The notes under the pieces are model-generated. The model was not told the DNA's origin. It saw only the letters and a list, made by a program, of their open reading frames with translations, and made no database searches. Of a stretch of DNA of 64,000 bases, positions 42,777-54,879 are shown in pieces (position 1 is the stretch's first letter; each line of letters starts with the position of its first letter). The stretch is from Ligula intestinalis. Lineage: Eukaryota; Platyhelminthes; Cestoda; Diphyllobothriidea; Diphyllobothriidae. Location of the stretch: NCBI GenBank assembly GCA_036362985.1, contig JAYGXS010000007.1, positions 17,784,877-17,848,876 on the forward strand, given 5' to 3'. The translations under genes were made by a program, and so were the position numbers.

Positions 42777-43176
42777 NNNNNNNNNNNNNNNNNNNNNNNN
42801 NNNNNNNNNNNNNNNNNNNNNNNNNNNNNNNNNNNNNNNNNNNNNNNNNNNNNNNNNNNNNNNNNNNNNNNNNNNNNNNNNNNNNNNNNNNNNNNNNNNN
42901 NNNNNNNNNNNNNNNNNNNNNNNNNNNNNNNNNNNNNNNNNNNNNNNNNNNNNNNNNNNNNNNNNNNNNNNNNNNNNNNNNNNNNNNNNNNNNNNNNNNN
43001 NNNNNNNNNNNNNNNNNNNNNNNNNNNNNNNNNNNNNNNNNNNNNNNNNNNNNNNNNNNNNNNNNNNNNNNNNNNNNNNNNNNNNNNNNNNNNNNNNNNN
43101 NNNNNNNNNNNNNNNNNNNNNNNNNNNNNNNNNNNNNNNNNNNNNNNNNNNNNNNNNNNNNNNNNNNNNNNNNNNN
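42777..43176. other. Assembly gap, 400 N
   Basis: Exactly 400 N. Apparent reading frames across it are artefacts. Confidence 0.99.
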
Positions 43177-43964
43177 CATCTGCATTGAATGGGTGAAAGC
43201 CACAGCAAAGTGACTTTGGAAATATACAGGCTTACAAGCTTCCAGACCAGCATCGGCTGAAAAAATTTCAGACGTCATAGCAGGAAGCCGTTGGACAGCA
43301 AGAGGGGAGAGAGGAAGGTAATACCCAAGGATGCGAATGTATTGGTGTGCGTGCATACGCTGATCGCCGAGGTCATAGGGGAAGCGGTAAGGTGTCGGAC
43401 TGAATCGCAAAGGCCTCGACACGCGGCGGTGACTCCTCACCTATGACTACATACGCAAAACAACTGTCGATGATTATGATGATGGTAATTATAACGACAA
43501 CACCACTGGCCGAGGCATTCACGAAGTCCTCCTACGGAGGGCGTGCGCGCAGCGGCCACAGTAGCACTCGCGAGGATCAACGATGGCGACAGCTGTTCAA
43601 TCAAGTTATTCGTAACACGTACTGTCCATTGGCAGACATTCCGGGGGAGGAGAGATAGGAAACAGAAGACAGGTGACGTGCGCGCGAAACGAAAGAATGT
43701 TGCGGGCCAACCTCTGAAGGGGAAGGGAGTGTTTGTAGTGACTGCAGGAATGCAGGAAGTGTAGTAGTTTGTACACAGGCGTTCACGCCATAGTTTGTTC
43801 AGTGAGTAACGAAATCCACCACTGTTATAGTCGTGAATGCGTGTCATAATTAATTAAATCTTCATCAGCCCAGCGTGATCCAGTGGAAAGATAGGGTCAG
43901 GATGACCAGGGTAGGTACAGCGGCTGACAAAACTTATCATCATTATACTGACATACTGACAGTT

Positions 43965-44640
43965 GACGGTACTAGCTAAACACCCAGATACGCGTGTTTC
44001 GACAATCTTGTGCTGTTGCATGACGCAACTGCGTGGGGTTCTGCTCATCAGTAGTTCCCACTAACGCTCCTCATGTGTTTTCTGGTATATGAACCTCTCT
44101 AGTTTCCACCCTGCTTTACCTGCTGGCAGTTTAATAAATATTACGCGACTATTTCGTGCCAGGTGATGGAGTTCAGCTCAAAAAGTCATATCAGTTGACA
44201 ACCCTCTAAGCCACGACTTTCAGAACACCGTAATATTTCAAAAGCGCGCTTGGTGTTGTTTTCTCCTTCGCCCCCTTTTTGCTGCTCTCCACTCTCATGC
44301 AAATTTCTTACATACACATCGAGTGGACTACTGCGCCCATTATAAATTTATTCTGAGTCTTCGTTGTTTATTCGCACTACAACGAGGTCATTAGCGCACC
44401 ACGCGCATTGTTTTAAATAAAGTCTTATTTGGCCTGAATTTGGCAACTCATTGTAGAACGATTCGTCAACATGTTGGCGATTGAAGAGTTCGGCTATTAT
44501 GCATTGTGGGTGATCTCCGGGTGTTATCGGGTTTTTTTTTACCTAAATTAGTTAACGGTGGAAGGAGGACGTTTTTACTGAAAATGTGGGAACTATATTT
44601 TTAAAATAAAGCGTCTCTCTCACATCGAACTTTTTAATGG
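43965..44640 (+). repeat. Repeat family R3, longest copy
   Basis: Joins in one stretch the parts found separately at 40525, 41545 and 42035 (proximal), 26785 (middle) and 26040 and 60890 (distal, ending AAAATAAAGCGTCTCTCTC). No open frame, no terminal repeat and no tRNA-like box was seen. Possibly a SINE or a non-coding end of a larger element. Confidence 0.55.
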
Positions 44641-47600
44641 GAAGACAAACTGAAAGAGACTAGATATACGTGCGGTAACTGTGACTAATAAGTGACTAAT
44701 AAGAACCCGCAAACAAGAATTTAGCGAAGGGGTTAATTCTCAATGAACAGTGGTTCCAGGAGGATCACATCGAGTTGGAGCTATCAAAATAAAGCATATC
44801 TTTTCTTCTCTCTCTCCCTGCACTAGTAGCTTGTCCGAGTCAAGCTGACTGGAAAGGAGATTACTGGTAAAGATTTGAAGTTTCCTGCCAACTTTTGTCA
44901 CGCACGTGTGTGTGCGGCAGTAGCTGAAGGCTCATGCAGACTCACTAACGCATGTCATGAGCCAAGTCATACTCTATTTTTGTTTAACGTGTAAGTGGCG
45001 TAACCGGGCTGATAGCGAACACATGCACAAATACACACGCAGTTTTGGTGGAAGTAAAAGCAGCCGGTCACAACAGTTGCTACGTCCGTAAAAAAGAGCG
45101 GCAGTGGTGGTGGTGGATGGTACGCTGGAAGCAACAGCAACCGAAGTGGGTTACGGCACACGCAGAGTAGGGGGAGGGGAATTTTTCGTGCGTCTGCACA
45201 CACCTCCACCAGCGCCGCAGAAGAGAATCGCAGAATTCTTCCTCTCTCCGAAAGTTGGGTTGAGACAGACGGCAGGAGGTGGGCTGCTACAGCCGTTACC
45301 CGAGAAGTGGGATGGACAGAACCCGAAGTCACTGAACCGGCGCTGTGTGTGTTTTGTTATACAGCCTGCTTGTTAGAGACTGAGATTAGCACAGTTGCTT
45401 ACAGCTTAAACAGGCAAGGAGGCCGTAGTGTTCCAAACAGGCCTTAGTTAGAGTAAAAGTGAAAACTAGTCCAAGGGGAATATAAGTCAAGACGCAGCAA
45501 CAAAAAATACGACTTGCTCGTAAAATTCAAAAGGCTATGTGCGCACTGTGCGAGTTTAGTACGACCATGATCAACCGGAATTCCTGTTATCCGGCCTGTC
45601 ATATCTGTCGTCTAAACCATCGTCAAGACTGCCAGAACACCCTAATTTTAGCTTTAGCTATAACGCCAACACTAACCCCCTGCAAATCAGAGCAAGGCCA
45701 GCGGAATTGGGAAGGGAAGCGGGTTTTTATTCTCGTGCCTTCCGAAAGTTTGGATACACGGATTTGGGATGTGATATCATGGGGAGAAATGAGCAATGTA
45801 GATTTCCAATAGGATGGATGACAAAAGAGCGTCAGTGCTTTGGACCAACGTAAAGGTTTACGGTGACTGTAACCCAAACAGAAACGCGCATTTTAATTCA
45901 GAAAGTGGCTAGTCATTTGCGAAACGGAAAAAATCGACAAGGAACAGATAAGGCGAACAGACTTGTTGCACGGGTTTCGACGGACGGAAAAGGTTTCAAG
46001 GAAGAAAGTCATTGGGAGAATATATAACAGGCCAAAATCTAGAAAGGACGTAAGGTGACACCAATAGGATGGGCAGAATAGCTAAAGAATGAGAGGAAGG
46101 ATTTATTAGTACATATGTGTACACCGATCACATGCAGGGCACACCTGCCTTGGTATTGAATTCCTTTCAGCTTACATGAGTGGATGTGATCACACAACCG
46201 TTGCCACATGAGTAAGTATAGAATTATTTATGTTTCTGAAAGACGCGCAGAAATAAGGGTGAATGAGAAGGCATAGGTAAGACTAAAAACGATTATGATG
46301 AAGAAGATACGGATGTCCGGTTTGATGGCGGAGCCCAACACTCGCTCGGATTTTTTGTTCAAGGTTGGCTGCTCTAGCGCTTTGCTTCAATAGCCTAACC
46401 ACAAAGCAGCGGTTGGAAGCGGTTCACGCTCGCCATGTCACAGTCCCGTCCTCAGGCTCTGCGACAGTTCATAGGCTTTTGGCTTACCAGGCCTCAGCCG
46501 CCGCACCCTGATAACGCTGCAGTTGCTGGTTCGCGACTGCTTATTCGCCACACCCGAAAGGGCTTATTTCACAGCTAACCTTCATTGAAAGTCGTTCCAA
46601 TATCGGTTACCTGTGGACGCACCGGGCAGCAAGGATACCTCAGGCAATCCAAGAAAGGCGACTGAGGTGGTTTGGACATATTTTTCACCGTCAACCTAGG
46701 GAGCTCTGCGTCTCTGCCCTCGACCCGAAACCGTTCCCTAATTGGAAACGTTGTAGTTGTACTAACTTACTCCCTTAACCTAGTTTGCCAGAAATACATG
46801 GTATGCAACTTTTAAGAAAGATGAAGGAATAAAGATAAGGGTATAAAATTTTTAAGATAGATGAAGGAATTCGGCGACACTGTCTGGGCGAAGCCATTGG
46901 TCCTCAGGCCAGACAATCGAAGGTGGCACGTTGTGTGGGAAGGCAGGAGGCAGTCAGGACAATTGTCCGTGATGTGAGACGGCATTTGAATGAATTCAGC
47001 AGCGTGGAGAAACCGGAACGCAGCTGGGATAGTCTGGTTCTGGTGTTTCTGGACAGGTTGGCCTTACGTTCTCTAGCCATGACGTCGGAGACCGGCGGAG
47101 GAGCCTTGAGGACTCTGTTGTGTTTACAGCTGCTAATGGCTTGCTCGACATTTTCGGTGTGGATATGCTTAACGAGATCATATATCGGTTGATTAGTAGG
47201 ATACACCGAAGCATGTGAGCGGTACGCGTCTATGGTAGATTGCTTCATGCGTCTAGCAAGTGGAGGGCGTGTTAAGAGACAATTACCCGGATGTTCTGGG
47301 TTATGGGACTGCGCAATGTAGATTTTGCCTGCATGATAGATTGAACTTTCAGAGGCATGACTTGAGTTTCCTGATATAGGTGACCTACATTGGTTATATT
47401 AACACAGTCCGTGGCGATGCGGAGAGCAGCGTTTTCAACGCGTTGGACTTTCGCCCAGCTGGTGTCGATAAATAGTGGGGAAAAGATAGCTGATACATGC
47501 TCAGTCGTTGCCTTGCCTGTTGCCCGGTATGCCGTGACTAGCGTCTCATTGTTCTGGCCCCAAGAAGAGCCTGCCAAAGCTTTTAGGGTGTTGAGCTTGC

Positions 47601-49249
47601 CTTTGGCTTTCTTGACTTGGATGTCAGCATGGCGGCGTAGAGCCAGCGTCGGGTCGAGAGTGAGGCCCAGGAGTTTAGGATACTGACATAAAGCAATGTC
47701 ATTGCCCTCCACCTTAATTAGAGGATGGGACTTCTATTCGTTGGGGTCCGGAGTAAACAGAGTTACTGAGGACTTAGGCGCAGAAAGCTTCAAAGATTTA
47801 TCATCTAGGTACCGAACTAAACTACGAATGTACTCATTTAAGGCGTCGGCATCTATGCAGAAATTCGGGTGAGAAGACAGCAAGGTGCTATCATCAGCGT
47901 CAGACACTATTTCGACTTCAGGAGGTGGATTCGGAAGGTCAGCCATATAGATGTTGAATAGCGATGGCGAAATGACAGAACCTTGAGGAACTCCTGTCCT
48001 AGAGCTGCGGGCTTTGGATAGCCTGCCCGAAAATTCAACTCGCGTTTGTCTGCCACGGAGAAAGCAGTTCAGCCATCTGCAGAGCTCATTCGGTAGAGAC
48101 GAATTCATGAGAGATGTCATCAAGGCGTCAATGCTAACCGATTCAAAAGCCTTAGTAAGGTCAAGGGGGACCATTACTGTTCTGTCCGCAGGTTTCTTTT
48201 TGTTGAATCCACATGCATTGTAGGGCCGACGACGTAGAGTGAAAAGCTCTGAAACCGTGTAAGTGCTCTTTGAGGTTGGCATGTCTATTGAGCGAGGGGA
48301 GAATAAGACGCTCAAGTATTTTCACGGCCGGGCTGAGGAGCGATATCGGGCGGTAACTGTCAGAGACAGCGGCTTCTTTACCCGCTTCGTGGCTGGGAAG
48401 GATATGGGCCATTTTCCAGCTAGGTGGATAACGGCACGTGGTTAGAGACAGATTAAATAACATGTTCAGGAATTCGACACCTCGGGGCCTAGGTGTTTTA
48501 GGTGTACCATCGTAATGTCGTCAGGTCTAAACGCCCTAGAGTTCTTAGCAAGCCTAATCGCAGTTATGTTATCATGAGCTGAGAATTGGAGCGGCATTGA
48601 TAAAGGTTTGCACGACCTGTTTTGACGATCCTTGAATTCTTCGAGGATTTATGGACTGAAACCGTGGTGAATTCGACATTAAATTGGTTGGCAATGTCCC
48701 TGTCGGTTTTCATCGGTATACCATTGAATTTGATAACCTGGTTGGGAGGAGAAGGCACTCCTCTACCGATGGATTTGATTGTCTGCCATAACTTGCTGGT
48801 TTTAGTGCGGCTGGAGAAAGTGGCTAGCTTTTCTTGCCGTAGAGTACACTTGTATTCATTGACGAATCGGGAGATCTCGAAGGTCATAGGCGGCAACGAC
48901 GGGTGTTGAGGGTTTTGAGCCCGGGTGATTTCACGTTCGCTTGACAAGGTGGCCGCATCAGAAGGGTATGCTGGGATGGGATCGAAGACCTTGCCCGCAG
49001 GAATGTTGTGCTTAGAGGTATGCATGATGCGATTGCAAATCGATACACCCTGGCGGATACACGTTGGCGAGCGTTAACGGCCATTCAAGAGGTTTGCTTG
49101 CCACCTACACCACTGCCTTGTGGTTAGGTTCTTGAGCCAAAGTGCTAGAGGAGACAACCTCGATCAAAGAATCCGAGCGGCCGTTGGGGACCCAACTTTA
49201 TTCAAAATTCCCAAGAAACCTCATGATGTCTACTTACCTTACAAGCTAA

Positions 49250-49388
49250 CCTAAGCTGGTATACGGTAAGTTGTTAGATACAGATTAAATAACATGGTCA
49301 GGAATTCAACATCTCGGGGACCTACGTGTTTTAGGTGTACCATCGTAATGTCGTCAGGTCCAAACGCCCTATAGTTCTTAGCAGGCTA
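49250..49388 (-). other. CR1-A segment inside the RTE-A insert
   Basis: CAGATTAAATAACATGGTCA, GGTGTACCATCGTAATGTCG and AACGCCCTATAGTTCTTAGC match 48440-48556 of the surrounding CR1-A copy 2, in the same orientation, with about 10% differences. It sits exactly between the RTE-A 5' UTR and the LTDLDYADD region. Confidence 0.8.
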
Positions 49389-50210
49389 ACTGATCTTGAC
49401 TACGCCGATGATATTGCGCTGTTAGCATCAAACTTTGATGGTCTACAGTCAGTAGTGTCGCGGTTAAATGAGATCGCTATGTCGGTAGGCATGTCCATAA
49501 ATTCCAGAGACGAAGTTGTTCTCAAGCTGCATCCCTGACCAGGAGAAGGCATCCCTGGCGATAAATGGCCATCAACTTGAAGAAGTAGACAGCTTTAAAT
49601 ACATAGGGGCGAGGCTGCTACCGAATGGGCAGAGGAAGGACGACATTGTCTCACGTATCGATGCTGCTCTTTGGGTTTTCTCAATCCTTCGAAAGCGCCT
49701 ATGGATCGGACGTGACATCTCCATCGCCACGAAGATTCGTGTATACCGTGCATCCACCCGGTTCGTCCTGCTCGATGGATGTGAATGCTGGGTTGTGCGC
49801 GCTGAAGATGAGCTAAGACTGAAGGTCTTTGACTACCGGTGCCTGAGGACGATCCTGCGAGTAAAGTATAGCGACTTCATGTCAAATGAGACAGTCCGCA
49901 CCCGCTGCGATCGTATCAGGCCATTCAAGAAATGCGACTGGGGTGTTTTGAAAACGTTCTCCGTCGTCCGTCCCACGAGCTTACCTATGCTGCCCTCGAC
50001 CCAGCACCGCAGCCCACCTGGAAACGTCGAAGAGGAGGGCAACTGAAGACTTGGCTCAACACCGTCCGTCAAGACATGGAAGCAGTTCTTGGACTTTCTA
50101 TCTTCGGTCTCCGTCGCTGGAGAAAGGACTGGGTGAAGCTTTCCAGATCCGCTGCCGCCAATCGCCACGCATGGAGAGGTACCGTTCGTGTCATCATTGA
50201 GGCCGACTAG
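49388..50210 (+). pseudogene. RTE-A reverse transcriptase, C-terminal half
   Basis: RLTDLDYADDIALLASNF (YADD 49401-49412), frame change near 49520, VDSFKYIGARLLPNGQRKDD, LRKRLWIGRDISIATKIRVY, LLDGCECWVVRAEDELRLK, frame change near 49925, then QLKTWLNTVRQDMEAVLG, LRRWRKDWVKLSRSA, and a stop after IIEAD at 50210. It gives the best view of the RTE-A C-terminus in this window. Confidence 0.85.
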
Positions 50211-51759
50211 ATCAGGCATAATCACAGCCGTAACAAGTACAAGTACACCCTGGCAGACATCTGGAGGGAAAGGAGCCTGGTCAAAGAGATTCTCAGTTTC
50301 ACTAAGGAAACCGGGCCAGTTGGCTTTACGTAGGTTCATAAAGCACTTGCGAGCGTTATGAATCGGGGAAGCATGCGTGTTGATTGTGATAATTAACGGG
50401 AGATGGTCAAAGCTCAGTTTGCATAGACAGTCCCATGAGGTGGATAGCAATAGGTCGCAACTGACGATGGAGATATCAGGGCTAGCGCAAGTACCTGAAT
50501 GAGGAAGTCTCGTGGACGTTCCATCTGTGTTGAGGACCCCAAAGCTTGTGTTGTTGATCTCTTAGGCTAGTGCAAGAAAGGTTAGAGAACCATAAGTCAT
50601 CGTGGGAATTAAAGTCGCCCAAGATGAGTTTCGAATCATCTGTTAGCATGTGGGCTATTGATGGCCTGAAGTTGGCGTCGCAGCTGCTTTGTGGGGGGAA
50701 TGTATACGTTATGAATAGTCAGACTGGACGGTCCAATGGTTACTTGCACGTTGAGCTCTTCAAGAGGCGAGTCCGCGGAGGTTGCTGCAGAGGTCAGCTT
50801 CTGGTATTTGATACTGTGGTGAACCAAGGTGACCAGTCCACCACCAGCGTTACGAGTTCTATCTCTTCGAATGACGGTAATGTCTGTGAAGCATAGAACC
50901 TTCGACTTTGCTGATAGCTTTGTATCCCGGAGAGCCGCTATTTTGATGTCGTGGTCGTTGAGGAGTTTAATGATTTCATCTGTTTTCCCAGAAAGGCCAT
51001 TACAGTTCAGCTATAGTATTTTGAGGTCAGACAGTGGTGAGGCGTTTGAGAAGGTCAGCGATATAAGCGGCGGCGGTACTGAGGATTGTTGTGAAACAGC
51101 TTGAGTTGTGGAGGACCGCAACATAGGCGGTGGTGGCCGTGAGAGTAGTTGCGAGGCTGGAGTCGTGGACAATGACATTAGAGATGGCGGTAATTGGATT
51201 GATTGCCGACTTCCAAGAGGTAATGATGAGGTAGGTGGAGGTAGCACTCGTTCAGGCGTGTGAGTAGGCACATTCAGTGGATGACGACAGGTTATGAACC
51301 TGTATGATGAGCCATTGTATTGATGGATGGAAGAGAGATCAGAGCAATTAGTGCCTCTTGAGCGGAAGTGGTGCTAGTTGTTGCAAGGCACACACAGGAC
51401 ACAGGCTTGGTTTGGGAAGATCTGTTTGGTGCAGGTGGAACAGAACCATCTGGCAGATCCTTGTGCAGGTTCCGGATTGGGTTCAATGCCGGCAATAAGA
51501 AGAAGGATTCGGATCAACCTCAATTGGAAACGTCGAAGTGGGGGTGAGCTCAAAGCCCGGCTCGACACAGTACGTCCGGTATTCGGTCTCCGGCGCTGGC
51601 GAAGACAATGGCTCGAACTGTCCAGGTCCACTGCTATGGATCGTCACGCTTGGAGAAGCACCGTAAGGGACATCATCGAGGCCTGCTAGATCACAGCCGC
51701 AAAAAGTACAATAAGGACGTTCGGTTCCGAATGTAAGCTCAACACCGCCAAAACCACGT

Positions 51760-52042
51760 GAAACCCCCATCAAGAGTCCAGCCGAAGGACGGGGGTCAGA
51801 ATGCAACCCCGCTGAATGCCGGACAGAGTAACCACTGATTGAAAGCGATTACTGTGGACAACAACTCGAGCAGCGGTGTGGCAGCGATGATCGTTTCCGG
51901 TAGGTCTATTATCCTCTCGACAGACACCCACAATGGGCAGAATCATGCTGATTTGGTGGTCATGTTGATTAGCATGCATAAAATGCAGTAAGCATCCTTG
52001 ATCGTAGGAATTAGGTTTGGCTTTCGTTCCCACACAATACAC
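51760..52042 (-). pseudogene. Reverse transcriptase remnant (palm motif B region)
   Basis: The minus frame 52042-51770 shows HQISMILPI, RVVVHSN and LSGIQRGCILTPVL, which aligns with VRQGCILSPILF of the RTE copies. Only about 90 codons are recognisable; it stops where the RTE-A tail of the 46321-51714 unit ends. Confidence 0.6.
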
Positions 52043-53124
52043 TGCTGTGGTAGCGGATTTTACAAGACGATGAATAGAAGCAAGTCGTTGCGCACTGTGT
52101 CACTGTTAATCCAGCCAAGCCGGAAAAGTGAAGAATTCTGGCATATGCTAACGGCCTGACACCTACCGTTTTTTTTTTCGTCGAATTAAAATAAATAGGG
52201 TTCTAACAGAAAGGTCACCAATTACACATGACAGGCATTCCTGTTACTGTCTCTGATTATGGCTCTGAGAAGGAATCCGAAACGTCAGGCGAATCAAATT
52301 CTTGTGCCAGCGATCGCGCCGATGGCTACAATTGTTGCCACGAGTAAAGTCAGAAACGTGCTGCAACTGCAGTGAATAGTGCTTCATTTGTCCCTTCCTC
52401 CCACTTCGAAAACCGAAACAACACACAACTGTTTCCCTACAGACTCTGACCGAGTCTAAACAAGACTAAATGGCGGTCGGACACAGGCAAGCCAGCACGA
52501 TAGGGCAACCCCAAGGGGGGAGGCGACTAGTGTGGCGTTGAGAGGTCTGTCAACTGCACACAACATGACGTTAATTAACGCATGATAGTGACAGGGGCCG
52601 TCACTCAACGCTACCCAACCATTGCCGTCTGCGACTACACGTTCTGAGGTTGCGCATATGTAAATACATACACATAGCCAAACGATACACCGCCTCCTCC
52701 ACCCCTCATCTGCTTTGTGAAGACAGCACTTGTTCGCTATCTCCGCGGGTAGTCAGTAGAGGATGGTGGGAGCGCGGGGTGTTTACGGGTACCACGTCCA
52801 CACGTGCGTTTGGTCGACTACCGAGCACCTGGTTCTGGCTGTTTTATCTTCAGCCCATTTTCCAGTGTAAAAACTCTGGTTCGTACTGGGCTTGTACAAT
52901 CAGTCAGTGCCAACGATAAATCTGCCTAAACGTAGACTGCTAGCCTCGCCAGAGTACCCTGTAATACATTGGTGAAGACAGATCGGCCTGTACTTCAATT
53001 GAACTGTCAGTCCGTGAGTGCGCCCCGGTTAATTTCACCGTACAAGGTGGAAAGCTATAGCTGTATGGTTCATAGAAAGAATAGCATGACCCAAAAAGAC
53101 AATGAACACCGCAATGGCCATATC

Positions 53125-53925
53125 TGAGTTATTAGCCGTCATCAGTCAGACATAGCCAACCCCAGGTGGTGCATTACTCGAGGCTCAAATTCTCGATCTG
53201 GTGATCCGAAGTCCACAACTAACCAATTCAGATACGGACTCGTTGCTCTGTTGGTTATGGTCTTGCATATTTACAGTGGTAGTGCGATGCTCAACAATCG
53301 TGTTACAAGACATACTCCTCCCGTAGTGCCTTACAGGAGAGTACCAACAATGACAACGGAGACTGAAATGATCAGTAACAGTAACACAGCCTGCCCTTAC
53401 CTATCTGGGCCCTCGTGAAGGGCAATATGTGAATTTAAAGTAGTGTATCTTTATGGGTTAAGTAGTCAGAAGGCAAAAGAGGTAGAGGAACCTGAGGTGT
53501 CGTAACACCTGGGGTTGAGTATGGTTGAGTGATGATGGCTAATGAGCTAGAAATGGCTTGTTTGTCAGTAATGTTCATCGAGCCCCTGTGCGGCTGCTGG
53601 CAGGGCTGGAAGGGAAGCTCGACGGCACAACGGGACGAGCGAATTTCGTTAGCGATCGGTGAGCGCCCATCCACCATTGTTGCTACACTATTCGCCTAGT
53701 CTATAATGGAAGTCGCTGTCGGTAAACATCCCTCACTGCTTTTAGCAGACCCAGTGAAGTTGTCAACAGACTGCCGGCAATTTTACTGCTGATGCTGCAG
53801 CAGCTCCTGCCCAAGTTAAAACGAAAAGCCGGCACTGAGAGGCAGGCAATGGCACCCTGCCCTTTGTCAGTAACCGATTTATTTGATACTGGTGGCTGGA
53901 AAGGCGACTGCTGCTCAAAGTAACT
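53125..53925 (+). repeat. Palindromic composite repeat unit, copy 2
   Basis: Minus body at 53130-53190 (TTAGCCGTCATCAGTCAGAC, CCCCAGGTGGTGCATTACTC) and plus body at 53505-53560 (GGGGTTGAGTATGG, TGATGGCTAATGAGC) with the same spacer as 36340-37290, and a shared downstream part to about 53925. The reverse body is about 380 bp from the forward body in both copies. Confidence 0.65.
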
Positions 53926-54879
53926 ACGCCCGGGAGGAGGGGGCGAACAAAGGCAATGAGGGGGGGCAAAACGCTCGCATTGGCTGTGGAAATAAACAAT
54001 AAGCAAAGCAGACCCGACAGAGTAGAGTGCGCGTACGGCAGAGTAGTTTGCCTGCCCTGCTTTGATGACGAGGCAGTGCAGAGGGTGGCGCCGATCTGGA
54101 ATAACCAATCAGTGCGCCCTGCTCGCCAGTGCCAACCACCCAATAGGGCAGCGGCGGCAAGAAGAGAACGGTGATGTGCGAGTCAAAGCATTAGCCGGGC
54201 GACGGAAAAAAACTGGCCTACAAGTTTGTGAATAGCACGAAGATGATGACAACGGGGAGATAGCAGTCTTCTTTGTGAGAGGAAGCCAAGTGCTTTTCCG
54301 AAGGACTTAGTCACGCGCAAAGTTGAAGTCGAGTTTGGACAGGTTGGTCATTTCTGGAGGTCTTGTCCCGTGATGGCGGCAAACAAATATGCCTAGTGGG
54401 GCAGTCGACTAGTTCAAGTAAGAAGCGTTAGTGAATGACTTTTGATGATCTGTAGTTATATAATATTACACCCTGCCCCCTCTAGGTTCGAAGCCAGACA
54501 GGCTAAAGAGACCGTGGTGGCTGTGCACAAGTAGGCTATTTTTTAAGCCGCTGTCGCCACTACCTTGCTGCTTGCAGTATGTCATTCAAGTGCGCAACGA
54601 GGGTCGGAGACGGGGGTTAAGCAGTTCACATCTGCAAGACCTGCATGATTGTGGTCATTCCGGCTCACTGAGAAAATTCGTAGTAAGGGCGCGCGCGTGT
54701 GCATACGCATGTGTACGAGAGACGAGATAAGGTCAATCAAGAGGCAAACCAAGGACACGGCAGACATAAAAACACGTAAGAGGCTTTAAGGGGGGTGTGC
54801 GGCCGGTGGCCTAGAGGACGCCACCAATTAATAACTGTGCATAAGACAGATCACCGCCCTGGAAGCAGAATAAGAGCAA

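Larger units (their letters stand above)
49058..50243 (+). mobile_element. RTE-A copy inserted in CR1-A copy 2
   Basis: Flanked by a 14-bp target-site duplication, TACACCCTGGCGGA (49044-49057) and TACACCCTGGCAGA (50244-50257), one mismatch. Contains RTE-A 5' UTR and ORF start (about 49085-49245), an odd CR1-A segment (49250-49388) and the RTE-A RT end to the tail ACAAGTACAAG. The endonuclease and the first half of the RT are missing. Confidence 0.88.
46856..51510 (-). pseudogene. CR1-A copy 2 polyprotein, multiply broken
   Basis: From 51510 leftward: LIRILLLIAGIEPNPEP (2A-like motif with the key Gly changed to Glu), WFCSTCTKQIF finger, endonuclease pieces 50830-50240 and, after the RTE-A insert, RQGVS from 49060 down; RT with SRAFRPDDITM-like region near 48510, LDLTKAFESVS (motif A, 48150), GVPQGSVISPSLFN (47980), a mutated catalytic box DADD in place of YADD near 47890-47901, and the C-terminal part to 46856 with the finger damaged. 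Frame changes at about 47260, 47720, 48230, 48500 and elsewhere. Confidence 0.85.
46752..51521 (-). mobile_element. CR1-A copy 2, 5'-truncated
   Basis: Minus-strand copy from just inside the 2A-like leader (51521) to the CAA/GTTGTAG tail (46752). It is flanked by a perfect 12-bp target-site duplication AATTGGAAACGT (46740-46751 and 51522-51533), which lies in the RTE-A coding sequence. It is itself interrupted by RTE-A at 49058-50243. Confidence 0.92.
46321..51714 (+). mobile_element. RTE-A copy with inverted 5' part, host of nested insertions
   Basis: 46330-46630 is the RTE-A 5' UTR on the minus strand. At about 46630 the sequence switches to the RTE-A C-terminus on the plus strand (RIPQAIQERRLRWFGH, ALDPKPFPNWK), which runs into CR1-A copy 2 at 46752 and resumes at 51522 (WKRRSGGELKARLDTVR, then stop) with tail AAAAAGTACAATAAGG. 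The inverted part ends exactly at the element's own 5' end, as twin priming predicts. Candidate old duplication: TACGGATGTCCGGTT (46309-46323) and TAAGGACGTTCGGTT (51713-51727), 12 of 15 identical. Confidence 0.75.

Noticed and set aside
43437..43847. 136-codon minus frame
   Set aside because: No recognisable domain, no splice context with ABL exons, and composition like the surrounding intron.
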